Below, piece by piece: positions 5,826 through 11,633 of a DNA stretch of 23,445 nt. A model generated the notes under the pieces. It had not been told where the DNA came from. It made no database searches and saw only the letters and a list, made by a program, of their open reading frames with translations. Position 1 is the first letter of the stretch. Each line of letters begins with the position of its first letter. The translations under genes and the position numbers were made by a program. The stretch spans positions 1 to 23,445 of IMG/VR virus record IMGVR_UViG_3300032356_000013. One strand, written 5' to 3'. This stretch comes from a virus.

Positions 5826-6308
5826 ATGAAAGCTGAGGCCGTACAACCATACTTGCAGTTGCTTGACACCGCATGGATTGAAACAAGAGACGGCGACCCA
5901 TCGGCCTTGGCACTGTTTCATCGGCACTACAGTTACAGGCGACGTGCGAATGGCAAACCTCCATCCTTGTTCGTCGGGCCGGGGCAAAAGATGGTGCTAG
6001 TTACGCCGGACTGCGATGCCCTGTTTGTTTGGCGCAAATTCATACCGGATGATGGACAAACCGGCGTGAATTGCGCAGTCTTCCGGAACGAAGGGCCGAT
6101 TCAATCCAGCATGTTGATCCGGGAGGCCTGCCGTTTGGCCTGGCAGCGCTGGCCCGGCGAGCGCCTCTATACATACGTCAACCCCAGGAAAATCCGCAGC
6201 ACGAACCCAGGCTGCTGTTTTCTGAAAGCCGGATGGCGCAGATGCGGAGTGACAAAGCGAAACAAACTGTTGATTCTGGAATACATTCCTGCGATGCATA
6301 GAGATTGA
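5826..6308 (+). CDS. GNAT-fold, Mom-like putative DNA-modifying acyltransferase
   Basis: A 160-residue protein from ATG 5826, with AGGGGGATTG just upstream. The core reads DCDALFVWRKF (62-72), GQTGVNCAVFRNEG (77-90), then a helix (LIREACRLAWQRWPG), RLYTYVNPRKI (113-123) and STNPGCCFLKAGWRRCG (125-141). A strand ending YVNP followed by NPGxCFxxAGW is how the last part of many GNAT acyltransferases reads. I recall this family in phages near DNA methyltransferases, where GNAT relatives of Mu Mom modify adenine. Assignment to Mom itself is inference; it could also acylate a protein. Its position between the PAPS-reductase-like gene and the C5 methyltransferase supports a DNA-modification role. 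Confidence 0.55.
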   Translation: MKAEAVQPYLQLLDTAWIETRDGDPSALALFHRHYSYRRRANGKPPSLFVGPGQKMVLVTPDCDALFVWRKFIPDDGQTGVNCAVFRNEGPIQSSMLIREACRLAWQRWPGERLYTYVNPRKIRSTNPGCCFLKAGWRRCGVTKRNKLLILEYIPAMHRD

Positions 6309-6342
6309 GGAGCACGCATATGGTGTGGTTGAGGGAGGATTG

Positions 6343-7494
6343 ATGTGGCTCTACGTTCCCTTTCCCTGTGCTCCGGAATCGGAGGACTCGATATCGCAGT
6401 CGACATCGCCTTGGGAGGCGTTCGCCCGGTCTGTTACGTCGAACGGGAACTCCCCGTCGCCCGCATTCTTGCGCAGCGCATGGAAGAAGGGTGCCTTCCT
6501 CCCGCTCCGGTTTGGAGCGATCTCGCAACGTTCGATGGATGCCGCCTGCGAGGCCTGGTGGACGTCGTTACGGCAGGGTTCCCGTGCCCGGATTACAGTT
6601 TCGCCGGGAAGCGGGCTGGTCGATTCGGAAAGCATGGCCAGGTCTGGGATCTCGTCCTCAAAGCGGTTCGCGACGTGGAACCCGCAATCATCGTGCTGGA
6701 GAAAGTGGCCGGAATCCGGACTCCTCATCGCAATGGACATGCAGGACTCTGGCATGTTCTCGGAGACCTGGCCGAGAGCGGGTACGATGCGGAATGGCTG
6801 TGCCTTCGAGCGTCCGATGTGGGAGCGCCGCATTACCGCGACCGGTGGTTCTGCCTCGCATGGCGAAAGCATATGGCCGACCCCGATAATGAGAGCGGGT
6901 GGATCAGGCAAGACGCACAGATCTCTTATCCAGGAGGCGCAATCCTGGCCGGAGCCGCCTCTGCGATGCAAGGAGCGCACAAATTGGCGGAACTCTCCGA
7001 TGGTTCCCTGCTGGACGACACCGACGCTGGACGACGTGAACAACATCACCCGGAAGAGCGGAATGCAGAAATCGCTGGCCAGGGATGCGTACCAGTGGCA
7101 GATGCCGGAGTCGGACAACCCGGTGAAGATGTTCCCTACTCCGTCGGCGCGGGACGCGAAGGGCGAGAACCATGTCCGCCATCTGGCGGTGGCCCGGGGC
7201 AGGAAGCACATGGATCAGCTGCCGAACTTCGTAGCTTACTCGGATTCTTCCCCCCAGCGCCTGATGAGTTCGGACGGTGGGCAGAAATCCTCGAGCGGTT
7301 CCCCTGCCTTGCTCCGGCGGTTGAACCCGGCTTTCGTTTCGTGGCTGATGGGACTGCCGTGGTGGTGGACGCAGCCCGGGCTGCTCAGCTTCGCGCCCTC
7401 GGAAATGCAGTCGTACCTCTCCAGGCTGCGGTCGCTGTGCGAGAGCTTCTGCGGCGTTCCGGCATCATCATTCAGGGAGTTCAGCCATGACTGA
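6343..7494 (+). CDS. Overlapping-frame protein with WPTP and LNPxFVxWLMGLP motifs
   Basis: The same DNA as the C5 methyltransferase read in another frame: 383 residues from ATG 6343, two bases before the methyltransferase GTG and served by the same GGAGG. It stops four bases after the methyltransferase. From about residue 98 it carries recognisable family features: SGISSSKRFATWNP (101-114), MFSETWPRAGTMRNGCAFERP (138-158), IWPTPIMRAG (177-186), MFPTPSARDAKG (263-274) and LRRLNPAFVSWLMGLPWWWT (324-343). I recall this pattern in many phage proteins found at methyltransferase loci. A nested start at 6634 (286 residues) is possible. The first 97 residues show no family look. Function is unknown; whether it is translated here needs proof. 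Confidence 0.5.
   Translation: MWLYVPFPCAPESEDSISQSTSPWEAFARSVTSNGNSPSPAFLRSAWKKGAFLPLRFGAISQRSMDAACEAWWTSLRQGSRARITVSPGSGLVDSESMARSGISSSKRFATWNPQSSCWRKWPESGLLIAMDMQDSGMFSETWPRAGTMRNGCAFERPMWERRITATGGSASHGESIWPTPIMRAGGSGKTHRSLIQEAQSWPEPPLRCKERTNWRNSPMVPCWTTPTLDDVNNITRKSGMQKSLARDAYQWQMPESDNPVKMFPTPSARDAKGENHVRHLAVARGRKHMDQLPNFVAYSDSSPQRLMSSDGGQKSSSGSPALLRRLNPAFVSWLMGLPWWWTQPGLLSFAPSEMQSYLSRLRSLCESFCGVPASSFREFSHD
6345..7490 (+). CDS. DNA (cytosine-5-)-methyltransferase
   Basis: A 381-residue protein, GTG start at 6345 with GGAGG at 6334-6338. Family motifs appear in order: motif I SLCSGIGGLDIA (7-18), motif IV GFPCPDYSFAGKR with catalytic Cys81, motif VI LEKVAGI (118-124, where most members have ENV), motif VIII APHYRDRWFCLAW (161-173), and motif X LRALGNAVVPLQAAVAVREL (349-368). 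The stretch between (about 178-320) is the variable target-recognition region and is rich in Asp, Gly and Ala. It methylates carbon 5 of cytosine in a specific short sequence; the target cannot be read from sequence. The Lys in place of Asn in motif VI is unusual. The entire gene is overlapped by another open frame (6343-7494), and its stop overlaps the next ATG. Confidence 0.88.
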   Translation: MALRSLSLCSGIGGLDIAVDIALGGVRPVCYVERELPVARILAQRMEEGCLPPAPVWSDLATFDGCRLRGLVDVVTAGFPCPDYSFAGKRAGRFGKHGQVWDLVLKAVRDVEPAIIVLEKVAGIRTPHRNGHAGLWHVLGDLAESGYDAEWLCLRASDVGAPHYRDRWFCLAWRKHMADPDNESGWIRQDAQISYPGGAILAGAASAMQGAHKLAELSDGSLLDDTDAGRREQHHPEERNAEIAGQGCVPVADAGVGQPGEDVPYSVGAGREGREPCPPSGGGPGQEAHGSAAELRSLLGFFPPAPDEFGRWAEILERFPCLAPAVEPGFRFVADGTAVVVDAARAAQLRALGNAVVPLQAAVAVRELLRRSGIIIQGVQP

Positions 7495-7729
7495 TTTCAA
7501 CCACGGTGACTCGTACCGACTCCGGGCGCTGGGAGTGTCAGCGGATCCGGATGAACTGCGAATGATAACAAGCGAAGAATTTCTCAGAGCCTGCCTGAAC
7601 GCGCTGTTCAACGTGCAGCGGGAGAGGAACGAGGCGCTGGCCGCGGCAGCCCGCTGGCGCAGACTGTTCTGGCTGTGCGCAGCGGCCTTGGTCGCGGCGG
7701 TTACGGGGAAATTGACATGGTGGACATGA
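7487..7729 (+). CDS. Small protein with C-terminal membrane segment
   Basis: An 80-residue protein starting at ATG 7487, inside the ends of the two upstream frames (ATGACTGA), so it is coupled to them. A soluble, acidic N-terminal half (DPDELRMITSEEFLRACLNAL) leads to a charged helix (VQRERNEALAAAARWRR) and one hydrophobic segment (LFWLCAAALVAAVTGKL). It would be a tail-anchored membrane protein with the N-terminus in the cytoplasm. I do not recognise the family. Confidence 0.6.
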   Translation: MTDFNHGDSYRLRALGVSADPDELRMITSEEFLRACLNALFNVQRERNEALAAAARWRRLFWLCAAALVAAVTGKLTWWT

Positions 7730-8940
7730 TGAGAGACAGGGAGCGTCTGGAACGGTTCATCCGCGAAGCGGCGGACGAGGACGAGCTGCAGGCCGTGCTG
7801 GACCACCGGTACGGCGGAAGCATTGAACGCTATCTGAAGTCCATGGATCTGCAGTCGGGCGAAGACCTGGATGCGCTGATCGAGGACTGGGGCGGGGAAA
7901 CCAACGCCAGGCGGCTCGTCTACGACTCCGTCCACGAGGACTTCCGCGACCTCGAGGAGACGCTCGAGAAAGAGCGGCGGCGCAAAGAGATCGAGGAGGA
8001 AGAAGACCGGCAATGGGAGGCCTACCGCCGCCTGGTCGTGCCGCTGATGGAGCAGGCCGTGCAGTATGCGCGCCGGCATCCGGAGGTCTACTCGATCCGG
8101 GAGAACGAATCGAGCGTCTACATCTACGGCCCGGCGGGCAACATCCGGTTCAGCGATCATCCGCAGAAAGCCGATTACGACAGTCATGGACGCCCGATAG
8201 TGCGCGGCGGTTGGGCGAAGCGGGGCGAGCTGTGGGCGGGCGACTACTACCCTCCGGCGGATTACTCGCTCGATCCGTCCAACGCGGACAAGATCGACTG
8301 GGAAGACGTGCTGCGGTGGCTGGAAACCATCGCTGAAGACGAGGATCCGCAGCAGAGGCGCAACCCGCCGCACTGGGCTTCCATTCGCATTCCCACCACG
8401 CACTGGGGCTGGGTCGTCGACGGCAAGGTCTACGATTTCCTGACCCACGAGCCGGAGGACGGAGCCGGCACCTGGGATCACGGGCAGGCGGCCCAGTGGC
8501 TCATGGAAAAGAAACCGGAGCTGGCACGCCGCACGCTGGAGATGATCCGCAAGCTGCCCGGCGGCTCGGGCGTCCGATCCCTCGACGACCTGCACTGGCA
8601 GTCGTCCCTGTTCATCGGATTCGAACATGCCGGCGCCGTCCGATTCCTCGTCCAGCCACCGGTGCTCGAGATGACCACCGCGTTCCTCGACGACAGCCGC
8701 TTCCGCGAAAAGATCCGGAACCTATCCTACGCCATGCGCTCGCTGGCCCGGCACGCAGAGCAGGGCGGCTACGTTGAGTTCAGCGTCGGAGGCTCGGTCA
8801 AGGGAAGCGATATCAAGGTTTCCCGCAGCTACATCCTCGATTTCAACAGCCGCGCAGAGCTGGTCGAGGCCGCCGGGCAGCTGGAGGTCATCGACCGCAA
8901 GTCCAAACTGGCCGCATGGCTCAAGGCGAAAGGCGCTTGA
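7717..8940 (+). CDS. Large hypothetical protein, 407 residues
   Basis: Starts at ATG 7717 (MVDMMRDRERLERFIREAAD) with GGGGAA upstream; the open frame above it lies inside the previous gene. It overlaps that gene by 13 bases. Residues 1-105 are highly charged and helical, ending in a coiled-coil-like stretch (RDLEETLEKERRRKEIEEEEDRQWEAYRR). The middle (about 110-260) holds tryptophan-rich segments (HWASIRIPTTHWGWVVDGKVYDFL) and the C-terminal part is mixed, with FVEFSVGGSV-like strands near 365. No catalytic motif is evident. Its end is four bases from the recombinase start. Function unknown. Confidence 0.7.
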   Translation: MVDMMRDRERLERFIREAADEDELQAVLDHRYGGSIERYLKSMDLQSGEDLDALIEDWGGETNARRLVYDSVHEDFRDLEETLEKERRRKEIEEEEDRQWEAYRRLVVPLMEQAVQYARRHPEVYSIRENESSVYIYGPAGNIRFSDHPQKADYDSHGRPIVRGGWAKRGELWAGDYYPPADYSLDPSNADKIDWEDVLRWLETIAEDEDPQQRRNPPHWASIRIPTTHWGWVVDGKVYDFLTHEPEDGAGTWDHGQAAQWLMEKKPELARRTLEMIRKLPGGSGVRSLDDLHWQSSLFIGFEHAGAVRFLVQPPVLEMTTAFLDDSRFREKIRNLSYAMRSLARHAEQGGYVEFSVGGSVKGSDIKVSRSYILDFNSRAELVEAAGQLEVIDRKSKLAAWLKAKGA

Positions 8941-8944
8941 GATT

Positions 8945-9571
8945 ATGCCGATCCGGTACGCCACCAAGGAACAGATTGACGAGCTGCTGGAAGCGGCCTA
9001 CTACGACGTCCGCGATTACGCCATGCTCACGCTGATGTTCTGGCGCGGCCTGCGGGCCTCGGAAGTCGGCATGCTGCAGATGGAGGACTACAACCGCGCC
9101 GACGGGCGGCTCTACATCCGCCGCGCCAAGGGCGGCCTGAGCGCCGAGTATCCGCTCAGCCCGCAGGAGCGCAAGTCGCTGGATGCATGGATCCGCGTCC
9201 GGGGAACCGGGCCTGGGCCGCTGTTCGTCAGCCGCAAGGGATCCGACATCCGGCGGCAGCAGATCCACCGGCTCGTCCAGCACTACGGACGCCGCGCGGG
9301 CTGGCCCGAGGATCTGTGCCACCCGCACACCCTGCGGCACTCCATCGCCGTCTACCTGGTCGAGCAGGGCGTCGACCTTCTCGCCATCAAGGACTGGCTC
9401 GGCCACAAGGCCATCAGTTCGACCACGGTTTACGCGCAGATCACCAACAAGGCGCGGGAAGCCGTGGCCGCCAAGGTCTATTCGGCTTCCTCCAAGCCGG
9501 TCGTCCACGTCAACTGGTCCCGCAACAGGCGCAGGCGGCCTGCGGTGGGGAAAGGAGCTGTCAGCCAATGA
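8945..9571 (+). CDS. Minimal tyrosine recombinase / integrase
   Basis: A 208-residue protein from ATG 8945 containing the whole catalytic domain of the tyrosine recombinase family: Arg37 in GLRASEVGML, a Lys near 62 in RRAKGG, the HxxR box HTLRHS (His128, Arg131), LGHKAISSTTVY with His154 and the nucleophile Tyr163. The usual N-terminal core-binding and arm-binding domains are absent, since the catalytic domain starts within about 25 residues of the ATG. FimB/FimE-type recombinases have the same size. It could integrate the phage, resolve dimers or invert a segment; no att site was recognised. The C-terminal tail is basic (SRNRRRRPAVGKG). There is only a weak ribosome site before the ATG. Its stop overlaps the next ATG. 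Confidence 0.88.
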   Translation: MPIRYATKEQIDELLEAAYYDVRDYAMLTLMFWRGLRASEVGMLQMEDYNRADGRLYIRRAKGGLSAEYPLSPQERKSLDAWIRVRGTGPGPLFVSRKGSDIRRQQIHRLVQHYGRRAGWPEDLCHPHTLRHSIAVYLVEQGVDLLAIKDWLGHKAISSTTVYAQITNKAREAVAAKVYSASSKPVVHVNWSRNRRRRPAVGKGAVSQ

Positions 9572-10095
9572 ACGCGGTTGTCGGAGTCGCTTTCCGCAAG
9601 GCCATGGCAGGGGGTCTGTTAGACAAGATCATCGGTCTCCGCGCCGGGCTGCCCGGCATGGTCTACAGTCACTGCGAGTTCTGCTGGCCGGGCAAGAGCT
9701 TCATCGTCTCGGCATCATTCATCGGTTGGAAGCGGCAGGAGTACTCGCCGTCGGAATGGGACGTCCTGCCCCTGCCCGTCGATGAGGAGGAGTCGCAAAC
9801 CTTGGCGCACTTGTGCGAGATCCTGCTGCAGTCCAAGCCCCGCTACGACTGGCCCGGGCTGGTGCGCATCGGCGCTCTGCATCTGGCCGGCCGGGAGCTG
9901 CCCAAGTGGTGGTTCTGCTCGGAGCAGGTCGCGTGGGCGCTGCGCAAACTGGGCTACGCCGACCTGTTCTGCCTGGACAAGGACGCGTACACGCCGTCGC
10001 TGGTCGCCTACACCATCACGCAGTGGCGCAACCTGCCGCAGCCGGTCGCCGATGCACTGGCTTCCTTGGCAAGAGCAAGGAGGGGAAGGAAATGA
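9568..10095 (+). CDS. Permuted papain-like (NlpC/P60 superfamily) protein
   Basis: A 175-residue protein, ATG 9568 overlapping the recombinase stop, with AAAGGAG at 9551-9557. It shows the circularly permuted papain pattern seen in phage YiiX-like proteins: a hydrophobic N-terminus, YSHCEF with the candidate catalytic His35, a WDVLPLP strand (64-70), RYDWPG (92-97) and WWFCSEQVAWAL with the candidate nucleophile Cys117. Such proteins are predicted amidases or peptidases acting on cell-wall or lipid-linked substrates. No signal peptide is visible. It may take part in entry, lysis or superinfection control; the role here is unknown. Confidence 0.65.
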   Translation: MNAVVGVAFRKAMAGGLLDKIIGLRAGLPGMVYSHCEFCWPGKSFIVSASFIGWKRQEYSPSEWDVLPLPVDEEESQTLAHLCEILLQSKPRYDWPGLVRIGALHLAGRELPKWWFCSEQVAWALRKLGYADLFCLDKDAYTPSLVAYTITQWRNLPQPVADALASLARARRGRK

Positions 10096-10307
10096 AAGAC
10101 CGCAATGGCAGCGCCGCCACAACCTGGCACGATCTGCTGGAGCGGCACCCCTACCGCGTGACTCTGGCCAACGGCGGCGATACCCGCACGCTCTACGTCA
10201 GCAGCATCGCAGCGGCCAAGTCCGGCTTGGAGATCGGCTGGCGCATCTCGAAGGTCGACCGCTGGGATGCGGACCGCCGCTGCTGGGAAGCCGTGACTGC
10301 ATTCTGA
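10092..10307 (+). CDS. Small hypothetical protein
   Basis: A 71-residue protein, ATG 10092 overlapping the previous stop (ATGA) with AGGGGAAGGA just upstream. The mostly soluble sequence MKDRNGSAATTWHDLLERH is followed by strands (YRVTLANGGDTRTLYVSS) and a helix and tail with RISKVDRWDADRRCWEAV. It reads like a small mixed alpha-beta domain. No family known to me. It ends the rightward block that converges on the leftward regulator gene, 23 bases away; no terminator hairpin is obvious in the gap. Confidence 0.6.
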   Translation: MKDRNGSAATTWHDLLERHPYRVTLANGGDTRTLYVSSIAAAKSGLEIGWRISKVDRWDADRRCWEAVTAF

Positions 10308-10330
10308 GACCGGATTGCGATGACTGCGTT

Positions 10331-10591
10331 CTAGAGCCGCTGCCGGTATCCGGTGTGGATCTCCACCGCCTTGTCCAGCCGCCGCATGAACTCTCCGTAG
10401 CTCATCCCCAATACTTTGGCCAGCCGGATCGATACGCTGCGGTTGGGCACGATCATCCCCCTGAGAATCCGGTACACGTGCGTCTTGCCCAACCGCGCAC
10501 GGTAAGCCACGTCCATGATGCGCATCGACGGCGGCAGGCCCCAAAGCTCCTCGATCAGGCTGCGCCACTTGGTCCTCGGTGCCACCGGCAT
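10331..10591 (-). CDS. Small Cro/C1-type (XRE) HTH regulator
   Basis: An 86-residue leftward protein, ATG at 10591. Residues 26-70 (MDVAYRARLGKTHVYRILRG, then a short loop and SVSIRLAKVLGMSYGEFMRRL) form a typical Cro/C1-type helix-turn-helix, in which helix 3 would contain THVYRILRG. There is no protease or dimerisation domain beyond the HTH, so it is Cro- or antirepressor-sized rather than a full CI. It is transcribed opposite to the replication operon from a shared control region with three palindromes (10622-10727), a usual layout for a phage switch. The -10-like TAGAAT lies six bases before the ATG and no clear ribosome site is seen, suggesting a leaderless transcript. Confidence 0.8.
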   Translation of the reverse strand: MPVAPRTKWRSLIEELWGLPPSMRIMDVAYRARLGKTHVYRILRGMIVPNRSVSIRLAKVLGMSYGEFMRRLDKAVEIHTGYRQRL

Positions 10592-10597
10592 GCCATT

Positions 10598-10603
10598 ATT
10601 CTA
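10598..10603 (-). promoter_or_regulatory. -10 box of the leftward regulator gene (leaderless)
   Basis: On the - strand TAGAAT is followed by six bases (AATGGC) and then the ATG at 10591, placing the transcription start on the start codon. No TTGACA-like -35 is found 16-18 bases upstream; the palindrome 10622-10639 occupies that place. Confidence 0.45.
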
Positions 10604-10621
10604 CAACCGTTTGCAATTCCC

Positions 10622-10639
10622 GGTGTAGCGGCTTACACC
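10622..10639. promoter_or_regulatory. Operator-like palindrome GGTGTA-N6-TACACC
   Basis: GGTGTAGCGGCTTACACC has 6-bp arms around a 6-bp centre and lies over the expected -35 region of the leftward regulator. Related sites lie at 21142-21158 and 21337-21353; aligned, they share [G/C]TGTA-AGYC-NN-TACACC. This is a candidate operator for the adjacent HTH protein. Confidence 0.55.
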
Positions 10640-10653
10640 ACAATCTGTTGTGG
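10638..10653. promoter_or_regulatory. Palindrome CCACAA-TCTG-TTGTGG
   Basis: A perfect 6-4-6 inverted repeat directly next to the GGTGTA palindrome in the divergent control region (10592-10731). It may be a second operator or a host-factor site. No second copy was noticed elsewhere. Confidence 0.4.
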
Positions 10654-10712
10654 CGGATTGTGCAAGCAGCAGATCTTGCGCTCGCTTGTGCGGAGGACCG
10701 GCAGTAAAGTGC

Positions 10713-10727
10713 TTTTAGGCGCTAAAA
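10713..10727. promoter_or_regulatory. Operator-like palindrome TTTTAG-GCG-CTAAAA
   Basis: TTTTAGGCGCTAAAA, the exact reverse complement of the site at 3818-3832, ends four bases before ATG 10732. Binding here would block the start of the replication operon. It contains TAAAAT, a -10-like hexamer, but only three bases separate that from the ATG. Confidence 0.5.
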
Positions 10728-10731
10728 TTCC

Positions 10732-10998
10732 ATGACGCAACCCATCACAGTCGAACAACTCCGGCAGCTGCACGACGCCATCCAGCGCGACTTGGAGAGA
10801 GTCGAGCAGCTGCTTGGGAAGATCAATTCCCTTTCCGATGACGCCACGGCGGAGCAGATGCTTAGAGTGTTGGTCGAGATCAGCAGGCGCAACCTAGCAG
10901 CGCAGGCGGAGGATCTCCGCCACAAGCTCGAGAGCCTGAGGCCCGCCATGGCCAATATCATTCTCGCGACTCCAATGCCGGGGGTGCCAAGGCAATGA
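10732..10998 (+). CDS. Small helical protein, first gene of the replication operon
   Basis: An 88-residue protein, nearly all helix with coiled-coil character (VEQLRQLHDAIQRDLERVEQ; LVEISRRNLAAQAEDLRHKL), ending in a flexible ATPMPGVPRQ. No Shine-Dalgarno site precedes ATG 10732; instead the TTTTAG palindrome ends four bases upstream. Its stop overlaps the next ATG. It could be a small DNA-binding or scaffold protein; no family recognised. Confidence 0.65.
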   Translation: MTQPITVEQLRQLHDAIQRDLERVEQLLGKINSLSDDATAEQMLRVLVEISRRNLAAQAEDLRHKLESLRPAMANIILATPMPGVPRQ

Positions 10999-11606
10999 AG
11001 AAACGGCCCGCCAAAGCCCAGGAGGAGCTGTGGACCGAGTCCACGGAGCTGCCTGCGGAAAACCGGATCGAATTCAGCGAGGAGGAGTGGCAGCAGCCGG
11101 CGTCGGATAACAAGGGCCACTCGGTCAAACTGTCCTGCCGCGTGCCGCCGCCCGTGGCCAGGATGATCGAAGCCATCGTCGCCGGACAGCGGTTCCCCTA
11201 CCAGACCGCCGATGACCTCGTCCGCCACGCCGTCGTCCGGCACCTCTACGCGCTGCACTCCTGGGATCAGACGCTGCCGCGCACGCTCTACACCACGGCG
11301 GCGGCCATCATCCGCATGGTGCAGGACCACGAGTCCGTGATTACCATGCGCGAGGCCGTCGTCCGCGCCGCAGGCATGCTGCAGGAGCTGGCGCAGGAGC
11401 AGGACTGGGCCGAGGTCGCCCGCCGCATCGCATTCGTCGACGCGGCGCTGGCGCAGATGCCTTCGACCAGCCCGTGGCGGCGCAAGTTCGAATCCATGTG
11501 GCGCAAGAAAACCGACAAGTACAGGCAGGCGGTCGAGGATTCCGGAATCGAGGATCGCCCGGCGGGGCCGTGCCCCAGCACGCTGCCGGCGCACATAGAC
11601 GTATAG
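10995..11606 (+). CDS. Ribbon-helix-helix-like protein
   Basis: A 203-residue protein; ATG 10995 overlaps the previous stop. After a charged N-terminus, residues 44-87 (VKLSCRVPPPVARMIEAIVA, then the turn GQRFPYQT and the helix DDLVRHAVVRHLYAL) read like the strand-helix-helix of RHH DNA-binding domains. The remainder is helical (MREAVVRAAGMLQELAQEQD; WRRKFESMWRKKTDKYRQAV) and ends in a short disordered tail. Position before the helicase suggests a role in replication control or DNA binding. The RHH assignment is by pattern only. Confidence 0.6.
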   Translation: MKKRPAKAQEELWTESTELPAENRIEFSEEEWQQPASDNKGHSVKLSCRVPPPVARMIEAIVAGQRFPYQTADDLVRHAVVRHLYALHSWDQTLPRTLYTTAAAIIRMVQDHESVITMREAVVRAAGMLQELAQEQDWAEVARRIAFVDAALAQMPSTSPWRRKFESMWRKKTDKYRQAVEDSGIEDRPAGPCPSTLPAHIDV

Positions 11607-11633
11607 GAACGGATCGGCAGGGGGTGACAGCCA

